Below are positions 1 through 7,034 of a stretch of 13,512 bases of DNA, piece by piece (the first letter of the stretch is position 1; each line of letters opens with the position of its first letter). The notes under the pieces are model-generated. The model saw only the letters and a program-made list of their open reading frames with translations. It did no database searches and was not told the origin of the DNA. A program made the position numbers and the translations under genes. Source of the DNA: an uncultured Blautia sp. (GTDB taxonomy: Bacteria; Bacillota; Clostridia; Lachnospirales; Lachnospiraceae). Location of the stretch: contig CAAFRY010000062.1 in NCBI GenBank assembly GCA_900765525.1, forward strand, positions 1 to 13,512, written 5' to 3'.

Positions 1-2
1 AT

Positions 3-1157
3 TACAGCAAAAGGTTTGATAAAAGTACCAGGGAGAAATTCCGGGTGACCAGAGAGGAAATCCAGGAGGCTTATAAGCAGCTTACAGAACAGGAAATCCA
101 GGACTTAAAGAGTGCTGCAGAAAATATCCGGGCTTTTGCAAAGGCACAGAAGGATACCATAAAGCCGCTGGAAAATTTCAGCCCTGCGCCGGGAATTTTT
201 CTGGGGCATAGAATTATTCCGGTAAAATCCTGCTGCTGTTATGTACCAGGGGGAAATTATCCCCTGTATTCCACGGCTCTTATGCTGACTATTCCGGCGA
301 AGACCGCCGGGGTAGAGAAGGTAACAGCCTGCTCTCCGGTTATGCGGGGAACCGGCAGAATCAATCCCAAAACTCTGGTAGCTATGGATATAGGAGGAGC
401 GGACGAGATATACGCAGTGGGAGGAGCCCAGGCCATTGCGGCTTTTTCCTACGGGACTGAGGAAATTCCGGCTGTGGATATGATTGTGGGGCCAGGCAAC
501 CGGTATGTGACAGAAGCAAAACGTCAGTGCTATGGCCAGGTAGGTATTGATTTTGTAGCGGGACCCAGCGAGGTATTGGTAATTGCAGACGGCAGCGGCA
601 CTCCGGAAATTGTGGCCGCAGACCTTTTGGCCCAATCAGAGCATGACGCTAATGCAAAAGGAATTCTGGTAACCACGGATAAGGACTTTGGACAGGCTGT
701 AATGGAGGCGGTAAAGAAGGAGCTGGCTATTCTGGACACCAGAGAGATTGCAGAGAAATCCTGGGAAACCTATGGGGAGGTACTGCTGGCAGACAGTCTG
801 GAAGAAGCAGTGGAGCTGGCTAACGCTTATGCACCGGAGCATTTGGAACTGAATGTACAGGAGCCGGAGCTTTTGGCAGAAAAGCTATATAATTATGGTT
901 CCTTATTTATAGGAGAGAATACAGCGGAAGTTTTCGGGGATTATGCTTCAGGAACCAATCATACTCTGCCTACCTTGAAAGCTGCCAGATACACCGGCGG
1001 CGTGTGGGTGGGAACCTTTTTGAAAACCTGTACCCACCAGAGCATGAGCCCTCAGGCCATGAAGGAGCTGGCTCCCCTGGTAGAGCGGATGGCTCACGGA
1101 GAAGGGCTTACCGGACATGCTCAGGCAGCCAAGGTGAGAAAAGAGAAAGAAGTTTAG
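3..1157 (+). CDS. hisD: Histidinol dehydrogenase family protein, 5' end missing
   Basis: The reading frame is open through the left edge, so the gene is truncated. About 384 residues are visible against about 430 for the family, and the GTG at 45 is probably internal. HisD is a zinc enzyme that oxidises L-histidinol to L-histidine with two NAD+ in the last steps of histidine synthesis. Visible family motifs are VPGGNYPLYSTALM, the VGPGNRYV nucleotide-binding segment, AGPSEVLVIAD, LLAQSEHD (zinc-ligand Gln and His at codons 633 and 642), APEHLEL (catalytic Glu-His), DYASGTNHTLPT (zinc Asp at codon 939) and a C-terminal GHAQAA (zinc His at codon 1116). The segment after LPT reads AARYTGGVWVGTFLKT rather than the GTARF type of most bacterial HisD. 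No other his gene is visible, so a HisD-like dehydrogenase acting on another alcohol is possible. Family assignment is firm; exact substrate is not. Confidence 0.85.
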   Translation, partial: YSKRFDKSTREKFRVTREEIQEAYKQLTEQEIQDLKSAAENIRAFAKAQKDTIKPLENFSPAPGIFLGHRIIPVKSCCCYVPGGNYPLYSTALMLTIPAKTAGVEKVTACSPVMRGTGRINPKTLVAMDIGGADEIYAVGGAQAIAAFSYGTEEIPAVDMIVGPGNRYVTEAKRQCYGQVGIDFVAGPSEVLVIADGSGTPEIVAADLLAQSEHDANAKGILVTTDKDFGQAVMEAVKKELAILDTREIAEKSWETYGEVLLADSLEEAVELANAYAPEHLELNVQEPELLAEKLYNYGSLFIGENTAEVFGDYASGTNHTLPTLKAARYTGGVWVGTFLKTCTHQSMSPQAMKELAPLVERMAHGEGLTGHAQAAKVRKEKEV

Positions 1158-1237
1158 TTTACAGCAGCCCCGGCAACCAGGGGCAATGGAGGCAATGGAG
1201 TAGGCAATGGCCTGCAAAGGAAATAGTCAATTGTATC
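1158..1237. other. Post-hisD spacer with a weak GC hairpin and three GGCAATGG repeats
   Basis: GCCCC (1167-1171) can pair with GGGGC (1180-1184), but no T-run follows, so this is not a convincing terminator. Three short direct repeats GGCAATGG occur at 1182, 1191 and 1203. No gene is seen. Read-through from the dehydrogenase into the next gene cannot be excluded. Confidence 0.35.
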
Positions 1238-1266
1238 TTGCATTCTTAAACAAAGTGTGATATTAT
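1238..1266 (+). promoter_or_regulatory. Predicted sigma-A promoter of the first NlpC/P60 gene
   Basis: TTGCAT (1238-1243) and TATTAT (1261-1266) are separated by 17 bp. Transcription would start near 1273 and give a leader of about 150 nt. TGTTAC-N5-CATTAC at 1284-1300 partly resembles a WalR box (TGTWAH-N5-TGTWAH), but the second half matches poorly and the site lies downstream of the -10. Confidence 0.6.
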
Positions 1267-1327
1267 AAAAAAAGCTATAAAAATGTTACAAAAACATTAC
1301 AAAACATACGATACATATTAAAAGAAT

Positions 1328-1383
1328 CCGCAGTTATTTGTTACAGTTTTTACTGTATGATAAGGAAAGAGATTTTTCTGCGG
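1328..1383 (+). promoter_or_regulatory. Possible structured 5' leader of the first NlpC/P60 gene
   Basis: CCGCAG (1328-1333) pairs with CTGCGG (1378-1383). Within it, TACAGT (1342-1347) pairs with ACTGTA (1352-1357) around TTTT. The structure ends about 20 nt before the ribosome binding site AAGGAGAGG (1404-1412). I do not recognise a riboswitch class; c-di-AMP (ydaO) hallmarks were looked for and not found. Confidence 0.3.
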
Positions 1384-1423
1384 TAATATTCAGCACAAAG
1401 ATTAAGGAGAGGTATGTAGGACT

Positions 1424-2995
1424 ATGAAGAAAAGATTGTTATGCCTGTCACTCATATTCGCTATGGCAGCTACTCAGATTGTTCCTGTTGCGGCCGCCAG
1501 AAAGGATGAAGTGAAGACTCAGAAATCAGTAACCCAGAGTAAGCTTTCAGCAGCACAGAATAAGGTAAACCAGCTTCAGCAGCAGAAAAGCGCTTTGATG
1601 GGTCAAATTAGTTCCGCAGAGCAGCAGCTTGTAGGAGTCATGACCCAGGTTGAGATGCTGAATGAGAGTATTGCAGCCAAGACAGCTGACATCGAGACAA
1701 CACAGCAGGAGCTGAAGGAAGCCGAGGCTGAGCGGGACAAACAATACGAGGACATGAAAAAGAGAATCCAGTACCTCTATGAAAACGGAGGAAGCAATGC
1801 CTGGGCTCAGGTACTGCTGGAATCCAATAGCATTGCGGACATGCTTTCTAAGGTAGAGAACAACGAGAAGATGTACAGCTACGACAGAGAAGCTCTTACA
1901 AAGATGAAAGAGGCCGTACAGCAGGTTCAGGAATTAGAGGAAAAGCTGGAGACAGAAAAGGCAGAGCTGGAGAGCAGCAAACAGGAGCAGGAAAGTGTAG
2001 AGCAGTCCCTCCAGTTTCAGGTAAGCAGCCTGAAAGCATCCGCTTCCAATTATGACAGTCAGATAGCCGCTGCACAGGCAAAGGCTAAAGAATATAAGAA
2101 TCTGATTGAGCAGCAGAATCAGGAGCTGAAGCAGCTTCAGTCTCAGAACAGCGGAAATTCATCTGCAGACAAGGGAACTTCCCAGAATTCTGATAAAAAG
2201 CAGAGCAGCACAGAGTCTGACAGCAATAAAAAAGAGAATAATTCTAATTCCGACAGCAATAAGGAAGAGAATAATTCTAATTCCGACAGCAATAAGGAAG
2301 AGAATAATTCCGATTCCAACAGCAATAAGACAGAGAACAGCAATGGTTCCACAAACGATAAGACAGAAAGCAGCAACCAGTCTGACAGCAATAAAACAGA
2401 GAGTGACAGTGGTTCTGTAAATGAAGAGCAGGATAACAATAATGATTCTGTAGCAGAACCGGATAACAGCAACGATTCTGTAGCAGAGGAACCAGACAGC
2501 AGCAACGATTCTGTAAGTGAAGAACCGGACAACAGCAATGATACAGTATATGAGGAGCCGGACAGCAGCAATGATTCCGCAAGCGAGGAACCAGATAACA
2601 GCTCATCTTCCAGCTCAGATGTTTCCTATAATAGTTCAAAAGGCGAAGCTATTGTAAGCTATGCAAAACAGTTTATCGGAAATCCCTATGTATATGGTGG
2701 AAACAGTCTGACAAACGGTATTGATTGTTCCGGATTTACACAGCAGATTTACGGACACTTTGGATACAGCCTTCCGAGAACCAGCTATGACCAGGCTTAT
2801 GTGGGAACTGAGGTTTCCTGGGCCGACAGTAAGGCAGGAGATTTGATTGTATATCCTGGCCATGTAGCTATTCTTACAGGCGACGGAGGAATTGTACATG
2901 CTTCTAACAGCAATCCTTATCCAAAGGGAGGTATTAAGTACACAGCCAATGCATTGTATACTTCTTACATCACAATCCGGAGAATTGCAGAATAA
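1424..2995 (+). CDS. Secreted CwlO-like NlpC/P60 peptidoglycan endopeptidase with acidic linker
   Basis: The 523-residue product is a predicted cell-wall hydrolase that would cut peptide stems of peptidoglycan (D,L-endopeptidase type). A Sec signal peptide occupies residues 1-25 (MKKRLLCLSLIFAMA, cleavage near VAAA). Residues about 28-240 form a long Gln/Glu/Lys-rich coiled coil with a central RIQYLYENGGSNAWAQ segment, as in CwlO/PcsB-type proteins, where the coil is thought to hold the enzyme under FtsEX control. Residues about 241-405 are a low-complexity Ser/Asn/Asp/Glu linker made of 11-residue repeats. The NlpC/P60 domain spans about 407-523, with catalytic Cys435 (DCSGF), His480 (GHVAIL) and His492 (IVHAS). 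The start is supported by AAGGAGAGG 11 nt upstream. A paralogue with the same architecture follows, but each gene has its own promoter and terminator. Domain calls are firm; the exact bond cut and FtsEX control are inferred. Confidence 0.93.
   Translation: MKKRLLCLSLIFAMAATQIVPVAAARKDEVKTQKSVTQSKLSAAQNKVNQLQQQKSALMGQISSAEQQLVGVMTQVEMLNESIAAKTADIETTQQELKEAEAERDKQYEDMKKRIQYLYENGGSNAWAQVLLESNSIADMLSKVENNEKMYSYDREALTKMKEAVQQVQELEEKLETEKAELESSKQEQESVEQSLQFQVSSLKASASNYDSQIAAAQAKAKEYKNLIEQQNQELKQLQSQNSGNSSADKGTSQNSDKKQSSTESDSNKKENNSNSDSNKEENNSNSDSNKEENNSDSNSNKTENSNGSTNDKTESSNQSDSNKTESDSGSVNEEQDNNNDSVAEPDNSNDSVAEEPDSSNDSVSEEPDNSNDTVYEEPDSSNDSASEEPDNSSSSSSDVSYNSSKGEAIVSYAKQFIGNPYVYGGNSLTNGIDCSGFTQQIYGHFGYSLPRTSYDQAYVGTEVSWADSKAGDLIVYPGHVAILTGDGGIVHASNSNPYPKGGIKYTANALYTSYITIRRIAE
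2219..2350 (+). repeat. 33-bp tandem repeats coding the DSNKEENNSNS linker
   Basis: Four in-frame units start at 2219, 2252, 2285 and 2318, exactly 33 bp apart. The first three are nearly identical at DNA level and the fourth has diverged (NSNKTENSNG). They encode a hydrophilic linker and probably change number by slippage or recombination. Confidence 0.85.
2420..2614 (+). repeat. Degenerate 11-residue acidic repeats (EEPDNSNDSV type)
   Basis: About six in-frame units of 10-11 codons follow the pattern [S/A]EEPD[N/S]SND[S/T]V. They are more diverged at DNA level than the 33-bp block upstream. They form the second, strongly acidic part of the linker before the catalytic domain. Confidence 0.75.
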
Positions 2996-3025
2996 GCAGG
3001 TAGAATAAAAAGAAAAATAAGACAG

Positions 3026-3073
3026 AAAACCGCAGATAATAAGGCATTGTCCTTTCAATATCTGCGGTTTTTT
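3026..3073 (+). terminator. Intrinsic terminator of the first NlpC/P60 gene
   Basis: AAAACCGCAGATA (3026-3038) pairs perfectly over 13 bp with 3059-3071. An inner AAGG/CCTT extension is present, and the stem ends in a run of six T. It lies 30 bp after the stop codon. Confidence 0.9.
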
Positions 3074-3186
3074 AGGCTCCTTTTGCGAAGCAAAACTTTT
3101 AATGGGCCTGGGAATGTTATTGTTTACGAGATACGAGTGAAAAGTAACACTTTGTAACAGAAATTTAAAAAATAGGCGGTCAGGGG
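3074..3186. other. Rest of the spacer between the two NlpC/P60 genes: two further hairpins
   Basis: The 305-bp gap between the paralogues holds the terminator, this segment and a promoter. TTTTGC (3081-3086) pairs with GCAAAA (3090-3095) and is followed by CTTTT, which may be a back-up terminator. A larger imperfect stem pairs 3116-3127 with 3137-3148 around a 9-nt loop, with one mismatch and two G-T pairs. Its right arm, GTGAAAAGTAAC, is one base from GTGAACAGTAAC at 10273-10284. No gene is seen. Confidence 0.4.
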
Positions 3187-3215
3187 TTGAAAAACCATAT
3201 AAATTATGGTAGTAT
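3187..3215 (+). promoter_or_regulatory. Predicted sigma-A promoter of the second NlpC/P60 gene
   Basis: TTGAAA (3187-3192) and TAGTAT (3210-3215) are separated by 17 bp, giving a leader of about 80 nt. Upstream, AGTAAC and TGTAAC at 3143 and 3153 are spaced 10 bp start to start, one short of the WalR-box spacing. Confidence 0.6.
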
Positions 3216-3300
3216 ATACAGGAAATGAAAAAATGTTTCAAAATTATTACGAAGTTTTAACGAGTGTAAATAATACATAACAGAGAGGTAATAAGGAATT

Positions 3301-4629
3301 ATGAAAAAGAGATTGTTGTGTCTTTCATTGATTTTTGCTATGGCAGTTACACAGGTTGTTCCTGTTGCAGCCGACAGAAAGGATGAAATACAGGCACAGA
3401 AGTCAGCAACCGAGAGCAAGCTTTCAGCGGCTCAGAGCAAGGTGAATTCCCTGGAAGATAAAAAGAACGCAATCATGGGAGAGATTAGCACTACACAGCA
3501 GGATTTAGTAAATGTAATCACATCCATTGATATGCTGAAAGAAGATATTACAGAGAAGGAAGCAGATATTGCGGAAACTCAGGAAGATTTAAAAGAGGCT
3601 GAGGCTGACAGAGACGAGCAGTATGAGAGCATGAAGAAGAGAATCCAGTATCTCTACGAAAACGGCGGAAGCAATGCCTGGGCGCAGATTCTTCTGGAGT
3701 CCGAAAGTATTGCGGACATGCTTTCCAAAGCAGAGAATAACGAGAAAATGTATGACTATGACAGAGAAGCTTTGGAGAAGATGAAAGCCATAGTACAGGA
3801 AGTACAGGAGCTGGAGAATAAGCTGGAGCAGGAAAAAGCTGAGCTGGAAGACAGCAAGGCTGAGCAGGAAGCTATGCAGCAGAGCCTGGAAAGTAAGATT
3901 AACAACCTGAAGGCTACTCAGTCTGATTATGAATCACAGATTGCCACAGCGAAAGCTCAGGCACAGGAATATAAGAACCTGATTGCTCAGCAGAATCAGG
4001 AGCTGCAGCAGATTAAAGCACAGGAGGAGGCAGCAGCTAAGGCGGCAGCAGAAGCTGCAAGAAAACAGCAGCAGGCTGCACAGAACAATGCATCCTCAAA
4101 CTCAGGTTCATCTGCCAGCACAGGAAGCAGCAATTCCAATTCCGGTAATTCCGGTTCAGGAAGCAGCAGCTCCAACAGTTCAAGTTCAGGAAGCTCCAGT
4201 TCCAACAGTGGCTCAGGAAGTTCCAGCAGCAGTTCAGGAAGCTCAGGCGGCGGTGCTTCTTACAATAGTGCTACAGGTTCAGCAGTTGTAGCTTATGCAA
4301 AGCAGTTTATCGGAAATCCTTATGTATATGGCGGAAACAGCCTGACAAACGGTATTGACTGTTCCGGATTTACACAGCAGATATTTGCACACTTTGGATA
4401 CAGCCTTCCCCGTACCAGTGACGCACAGGCAGGCTCCGGTGTAGGAGTAAGCTGGTCTGAACACAGAGCCGGAGACATCATTGTATATCCTGGCCATGTG
4501 GCTATTCTGACAGGAGACGGTGGAATTGTACATGCTTCCAACAGCGCTCCATATCCTCAGGGCGGAATCAAATATACATCAAACGCTCTGTACAGGTCTT
4601 ACATAGCTATCAGAAGAATTGTTCAGTAA
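3301..4629 (+). CDS. Secreted CwlO-like NlpC/P60 peptidoglycan endopeptidase with Ser/Gly linker
   Basis: The 442-residue product is a tandem paralogue of the preceding gene and has the same predicted role in cell-wall peptide cleavage. The signal peptide (residues 1-24, MKKRLLCLSLIFAMA) is almost identical. A coiled coil spans about 26-240 and keeps RIQYLYENGGSNAWAQ. An Ala/Gln-rich helical stretch (about 239-262) leads into a Ser/Gly/Asn linker (about 263-325), not the acidic repeats of its neighbour. The NlpC/P60 domain spans about 326-442, with Cys354, His399 and His411 as the catalytic set. The start is chosen by homology to the upstream start and by GAGAGG about 12 nt before it, with AAGGA closer in. 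Catalytic domains of the pair remain very similar, so the linker is the main difference and may tune wall position or charge interactions. That last point is inference. Confidence 0.93.
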   Translation: MKKRLLCLSLIFAMAVTQVVPVAADRKDEIQAQKSATESKLSAAQSKVNSLEDKKNAIMGEISTTQQDLVNVITSIDMLKEDITEKEADIAETQEDLKEAEADRDEQYESMKKRIQYLYENGGSNAWAQILLESESIADMLSKAENNEKMYDYDREALEKMKAIVQEVQELENKLEQEKAELEDSKAEQEAMQQSLESKINNLKATQSDYESQIATAKAQAQEYKNLIAQQNQELQQIKAQEEAAAKAAAEAARKQQQAAQNNASSNSGSSASTGSSNSNSGNSGSGSSSSNSSSSGSSSSNSGSGSSSSSSGSSGGGASYNSATGSAVVAYAKQFIGNPYVYGGNSLTNGIDCSGFTQQIFAHFGYSLPRTSDAQAGSGVGVSWSEHRAGDIIVYPGHVAILTGDGGIVHASNSAPYPQGGIKYTSNALYRSYIAIRRIVQ

Positions 4630-4644
4630 TATAAGACATATAGG

Positions 4645-4683
4645 AACCCCCGCAGGGATACATGGTATCTCGACGGGGGTTTT
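4645..4683 (+). terminator. Intrinsic terminator of the second NlpC/P60 gene
   Basis: AACCCCCG (4645-4652) pairs with CGGGGGTT (4674-4681). Inside it, GATA pairs with TATC, and TTTTA follows. It sits between convergent genes, only 12 bp from the stop of the leftward AraC gene, and may serve both directions, although the T-run is clear only on the + strand. Confidence 0.8.
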
Positions 4684-4694
4684 ATGGTGGGTAT

Positions 4695-5582
4695 CTAATT
4701 CTGTTTTTTCCGGTAGTCTCCGGGAGTGCAGCCATAATTTCTCAGAAAAAGCCTGGAGTAATAGCTGAGATGGTTGAAACCGCAGGAGGTGGCTATTTGG
4801 GTAATGCTCATGGAAGTGTTTTCCAGGAGCCCCCGGCTCACTTCCAGTCGATAACAGTTCAGGAAATCAATGGGAGACTGGCGCATGTAGCGTTTAAACA
4901 AGGCGCAGCATTTACTTCTGCACACACTGCCGGAGGCAGCGATAGAGGCCAGACTCAGTTTTTCCGTATAATGCCGGTGGATAAAGGACACCATGTCCTT
5001 TTGGATGGAAAGGTCATTGGAAGGTACCTTGCCGGAAGGGCTCGAAAGCCGTACCGGACCGGAGAGCAATCTGCTCCAAAGAGTGTCAATGAGTCCGATA
5101 ACTTCCAATTCATATCCTGTATGCCCCTCCTCTTTTAGTGAGAGAATCTTGCACAATGTATCACGTATGGATAAGGTTTCCTGTGTTTCTCCCGAAAAAA
5201 GAAGATATTCCAGCCCCGGATTTTCCAGGACGGGAAGAATATATTTCTGATATAGAATGGGATTCCCGGTAAAGAGCTGCGGATGAAATACAATACAGAC
5301 AAAATCGCAGTCCTGACGGTTTTCGGAGAAGCCGTAATGAATTTGTCTGGAATTTACAAGAAGGCAGTTTCCCTTAGAAAGAGGAATTTTTTTGCCGTTT
5401 ACACTGTAGTTCATGAATCCATCCAGAATACAGAGAAATTCCAGGTCTTCATGCCAATGGCATAAAGCCTGCATATCCGGGTAAAGAGCTAATTGGTCTC
5501 TTTGTATATAGAGAGGAATTCCCGGAGAATTATAGCGGACGATTTCCGGGGAAGCCTCAGGGGCGCACAGAGCCTTTTTCAT
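4695..5582 (-). CDS. AraC-family transcriptional regulator with N-terminal cupin
   Basis: The 295-residue product is a DNA-binding regulator. Residues about 20-110 form an AraC-type cupin effector domain (CHWHEDLEFLCILDG at 41-55, then NGKKIPLSKGNCLLVNSRQ). The C-terminal AraC/XylS DNA-binding domain covers about 193-293 with two helix-turn-helix units: LSLASIAASGSVCRSKCCALFK near 209-230 and the signature ITQIATSCGFNHLSYYSRLF near 260-279. The ATG at 5582 is supported by AGGAGG on the minus strand (5591-5596), 8 nt away. It is divergent from an MFS permease, and such pairs commonly consist of a regulator and its target transporter, so it probably senses a sugar or related small molecule. The effector is not identifiable. 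Convergent with the upstream hydrolase gene. Confidence 0.92.
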   Translation of the reverse strand: MKKALCAPEASPEIVRYNSPGIPLYIQRDQLALYPDMQALCHWHEDLEFLCILDGFMNYSVNGKKIPLSKGNCLLVNSRQIHYGFSENRQDCDFVCIVFHPQLFTGNPILYQKYILPVLENPGLEYLLFSGETQETLSIRDTLCKILSLKEEGHTGYELEVIGLIDTLWSRLLSGPVRLSSPSGKVPSNDLSIQKDMVSFIHRHYTEKLSLASIAASGSVCRSKCCALFKRYMRQSPIDFLNCYRLEVSRGLLENTSMSITQIATSCGFNHLSYYSRLFLRNYGCTPGDYRKKQN

Positions 5583-5601
5583 AATCCGTACCTCCTGAAT
5601 A

Positions 5602-5628
5602 ATTGTAGTATATGTACGATTGTGTCAA
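5602..5628 (-). promoter_or_regulatory. Possible promoter of the AraC-family gene
   Basis: On the minus strand, TTGACA (5623-5628) is followed after 15 bp by TACAAT (5602-5607). The spacing is two short of ideal, so an activator may assist. The -10 lies just upstream of the ribosome binding site, which makes a short leader. Confidence 0.4.
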
Positions 5629-5641
5629 TAAACAAATACTA

Positions 5642-5671
5642 TTGTGATAGAAACAGCTATATTTATAGAAT
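5642..5671 (+). promoter_or_regulatory. Possible promoter of the MFS permease
   Basis: TTGTGA (5642-5647) and TAGAAT (5666-5671) are separated by 18 bp. The weak -35 fits an activator-dependent promoter next to a divergent AraC gene. The leader would then run through the GC-rich hairpin block at 5685-5749. Confidence 0.35.
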
Positions 5672-5674
5672 ATT

Positions 5675-5759
5675 ATTATATCATGACTCGCACCTCCAGG
5701 TGCTTTACGCTGCTGAGCAGGCTGCGCCTGCTCCTGCTCGCTTGCGCTCATTATATCAT
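5675..5759. repeat. GC-rich hairpin block flanked by 10-bp direct repeats (MITE- or REP-like)
   Basis: ATTATATCAT occurs at 5675-5684 and again at 5750-5759. Between them lie 65 bp that are far richer in G and C than the AT-rich surroundings. Two perfect hairpins are present: GCACCT/AGGTGC (5690-5703, 2-nt loop) and GAGCAGG/CCTGCTC (5715-5733, 5-nt loop). The ends are imperfect inverted repeats (GACTCGCA against TGCGCTC). This looks like a small inserted element with a target duplication. No transposase is present, and insertion is inferred. Confidence 0.5.
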
Positions 5760-5801
5760 ATTTGCAAAAACAAAAGTAATATTTTTATAGGAGGAAATAG
5801 T

Positions 5802-7025
5802 ATGACTTCATTACTGCTTTTCATTATTTATTTGGCATTTATCAGTCTGGGACTGCCGGACGCACTTTTGGGGTCAGCCTGGCCTACCATGCATGAAACA
5901 CTAGGTGCGTCTATCTCCTGGGCGGGAATGGTTTCCATGATTATTGCGGCAGGGACGATTGTGTCCAGCCTTGCCAGCGATTTTCTGACAAAAAAACTGG
6001 GCACCGGTAAGGTAACTGCAATCAGTGTCTGTATGACTGCCGCAGCTCTTTTGGGCTTTTCTTTCAGCCCCTCCTTCTGGGTACTGTGCCTCTGGGCCAT
6101 CCCCTACGGATTAGGCGCAGGAAGCGTGGATGCGGCTTTGAATAATTTTGTGGCTCTTCATTATCCGGCCAGACATATGAGCTGGCTTCACTGTATGTGG
6201 GGCGTGGGAGCCAGTGCCGGCCCTGTGGTAATGGGATGGGCCATCAGCGGAGGCTTTCAGTGGAACGGAGGCTATCAGGCGGTTGGCATTATCCAGGTAG
6301 TTCTGACGGCGGTTCTGTTTTTTTCTTTACCTATGTGGAAGAAAAAGGACGCAAAACGGCAGCAGGACATTGCAAAAGGGGAAGTGGCGGAAAACTACAC
6401 CCTTCTCACCTTGATAAAGCATCCTGGAGTAAAAGAGGTCCTGATATGCTTTTTCTGCTACTGTGCTATGGAAACCACCGCAGGAATGTGGGCGGCCAGC
6501 TACTGTACCTATGGAAGGGGAATCAGCAGTGAGCAGGCAGCTCAGTGGGCCAGCCTCTTTTATCTGGGAATTACTGCGGGCAGATTTATCTGCGGCTTTA
6601 TTACCATGAAAATTAACGATAGAAATATGATACGACTGGGACAAGCGGTGGCGGCAGTGGGAATTGTATTTGTACTTCTTCCCCTGGGAGATTGGACACT
6701 GTTAGCCGGTTTGGTGCTGATTGGCTGCGGCTGCGCTCCTGTATATCCTTCTATCATCCATGAGACTCCGGAAAATTTCGGCGCTCATTTAAGCCAGGCC
6801 ATTATCGGCGTACAGATGGCGGCTGCTTATGTGGGAAGCTGTCTGATGCCTCCTTTATTCGGATTGCTGGGAGAACACATCAGTATGATGCTGTTTCCTT
6901 ATTTCTTGTTGGTAATTCTGATACTTATGGTATTTATGTCAGAAAGACTGCATAAGAGAGTAGCTGAGGAAAAGAATAAGAACAAGGAGCGGAATAAAGT
7001 AAAAAATTTAGCACTCGAGGCTTGA
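5802..7025 (+). CDS. Major facilitator superfamily permease, sugar/fucose-permease-like
   Basis: The 407-residue product is a polytopic inner-membrane transporter with about 12 hydrophobic helices. The N-terminus FISLGLPDALLGSAWP is typical of the fucose-permease-like MFS group, and the cytoplasmic loop after helix 2 carries a motif-A-like SDFLTKKLGTGK (59-70). A charged central loop near 178-200 (PMWKKKDAKRQQ) separates the two six-helix halves, and the C-terminus is a basic tail. The start at 5802 is chosen because AGGAGG (5789-5794) lies 7 nt before it; a longer frame from 5493 would run antisense through the AraC gene and has no ribosome binding site. Divergent from the AraC regulator, its likely controller. 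The last codons overlap the CIRCE-like site and -35 of clpB. Substrate unknown; a sugar is a guess by family. Confidence 0.88.
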   Translation: MTSLLLFIIYLAFISLGLPDALLGSAWPTMHETLGASISWAGMVSMIIAAGTIVSSLASDFLTKKLGTGKVTAISVCMTAAALLGFSFSPSFWVLCLWAIPYGLGAGSVDAALNNFVALHYPARHMSWLHCMWGVGASAGPVVMGWAISGGFQWNGGYQAVGIIQVVLTAVLFFSLPMWKKKDAKRQQDIAKGEVAENYTLLTLIKHPGVKEVLICFFCYCAMETTAGMWAASYCTYGRGISSEQAAQWASLFYLGITAGRFICGFITMKINDRNMIRLGQAVAAVGIVFVLLPLGDWTLLAGLVLIGCGCAPVYPSIIHETPENFGAHLSQAIIGVQMAAAYVGSCLMPPLFGLLGEHISMMLFPYFLLVILILMVFMSERLHKRVAEEKNKNKERNKVKNLALEA

Positions 7026-7034
7026 CCTGGCTAA
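7008..7034 (+). promoter_or_regulatory. CIRCE-like HrcA operator before clpB
   Basis: TTAGCACTC (7008-7016) matches the left CIRCE half-site exactly. After exactly 9 bp, the right half CCTGGCTAA keeps GCTAA, 5 of 9 positions of GAGTGCTAA. It overlaps the clpB -35. CIRCE is bound by HrcA, the class I heat-shock repressor. The degenerate right half suggests weak or partial repression. Confidence 0.65.

Noticed and set aside
1004..1249. Frame overlapping the end of hisD and the spacer
   Set aside because: Most of it lies inside hisD in another frame, and the composition and lack of a ribosome binding site argue against a gene.
1267..1423. c-di-AMP (ydaO/yuaA) riboswitch before the hydrolase genes
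   Set aside because: It is a common neighbour of NlpC/P60 genes, but the conserved core motifs were not found in either leader.
2143..2571. Leu/Ser-rich leftward frames opposite the acidic linker
   Set aside because: They are a by-product of repetitive in-frame codons in the hydrolase gene, with no start context.
2219..2614. Direct repeats as a possible CRISPR array
   Set aside because: The repeats are contiguous, in-frame and coding, with no unique spacers of constant length and no cas genes.
4662..5138. Rightward open frame of 158 codons opposite the AraC gene
   Set aside because: It is fully antisense to a clear AraC-family gene, starts inside a terminator, lacks a ribosome binding site and shows no domain.
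5493..5801. N-terminal extension of the permease frame
   Set aside because: It runs through the AraC start and the divergent promoters. AGGAGG and a hydrophobic N-terminus fix the start at 5802.
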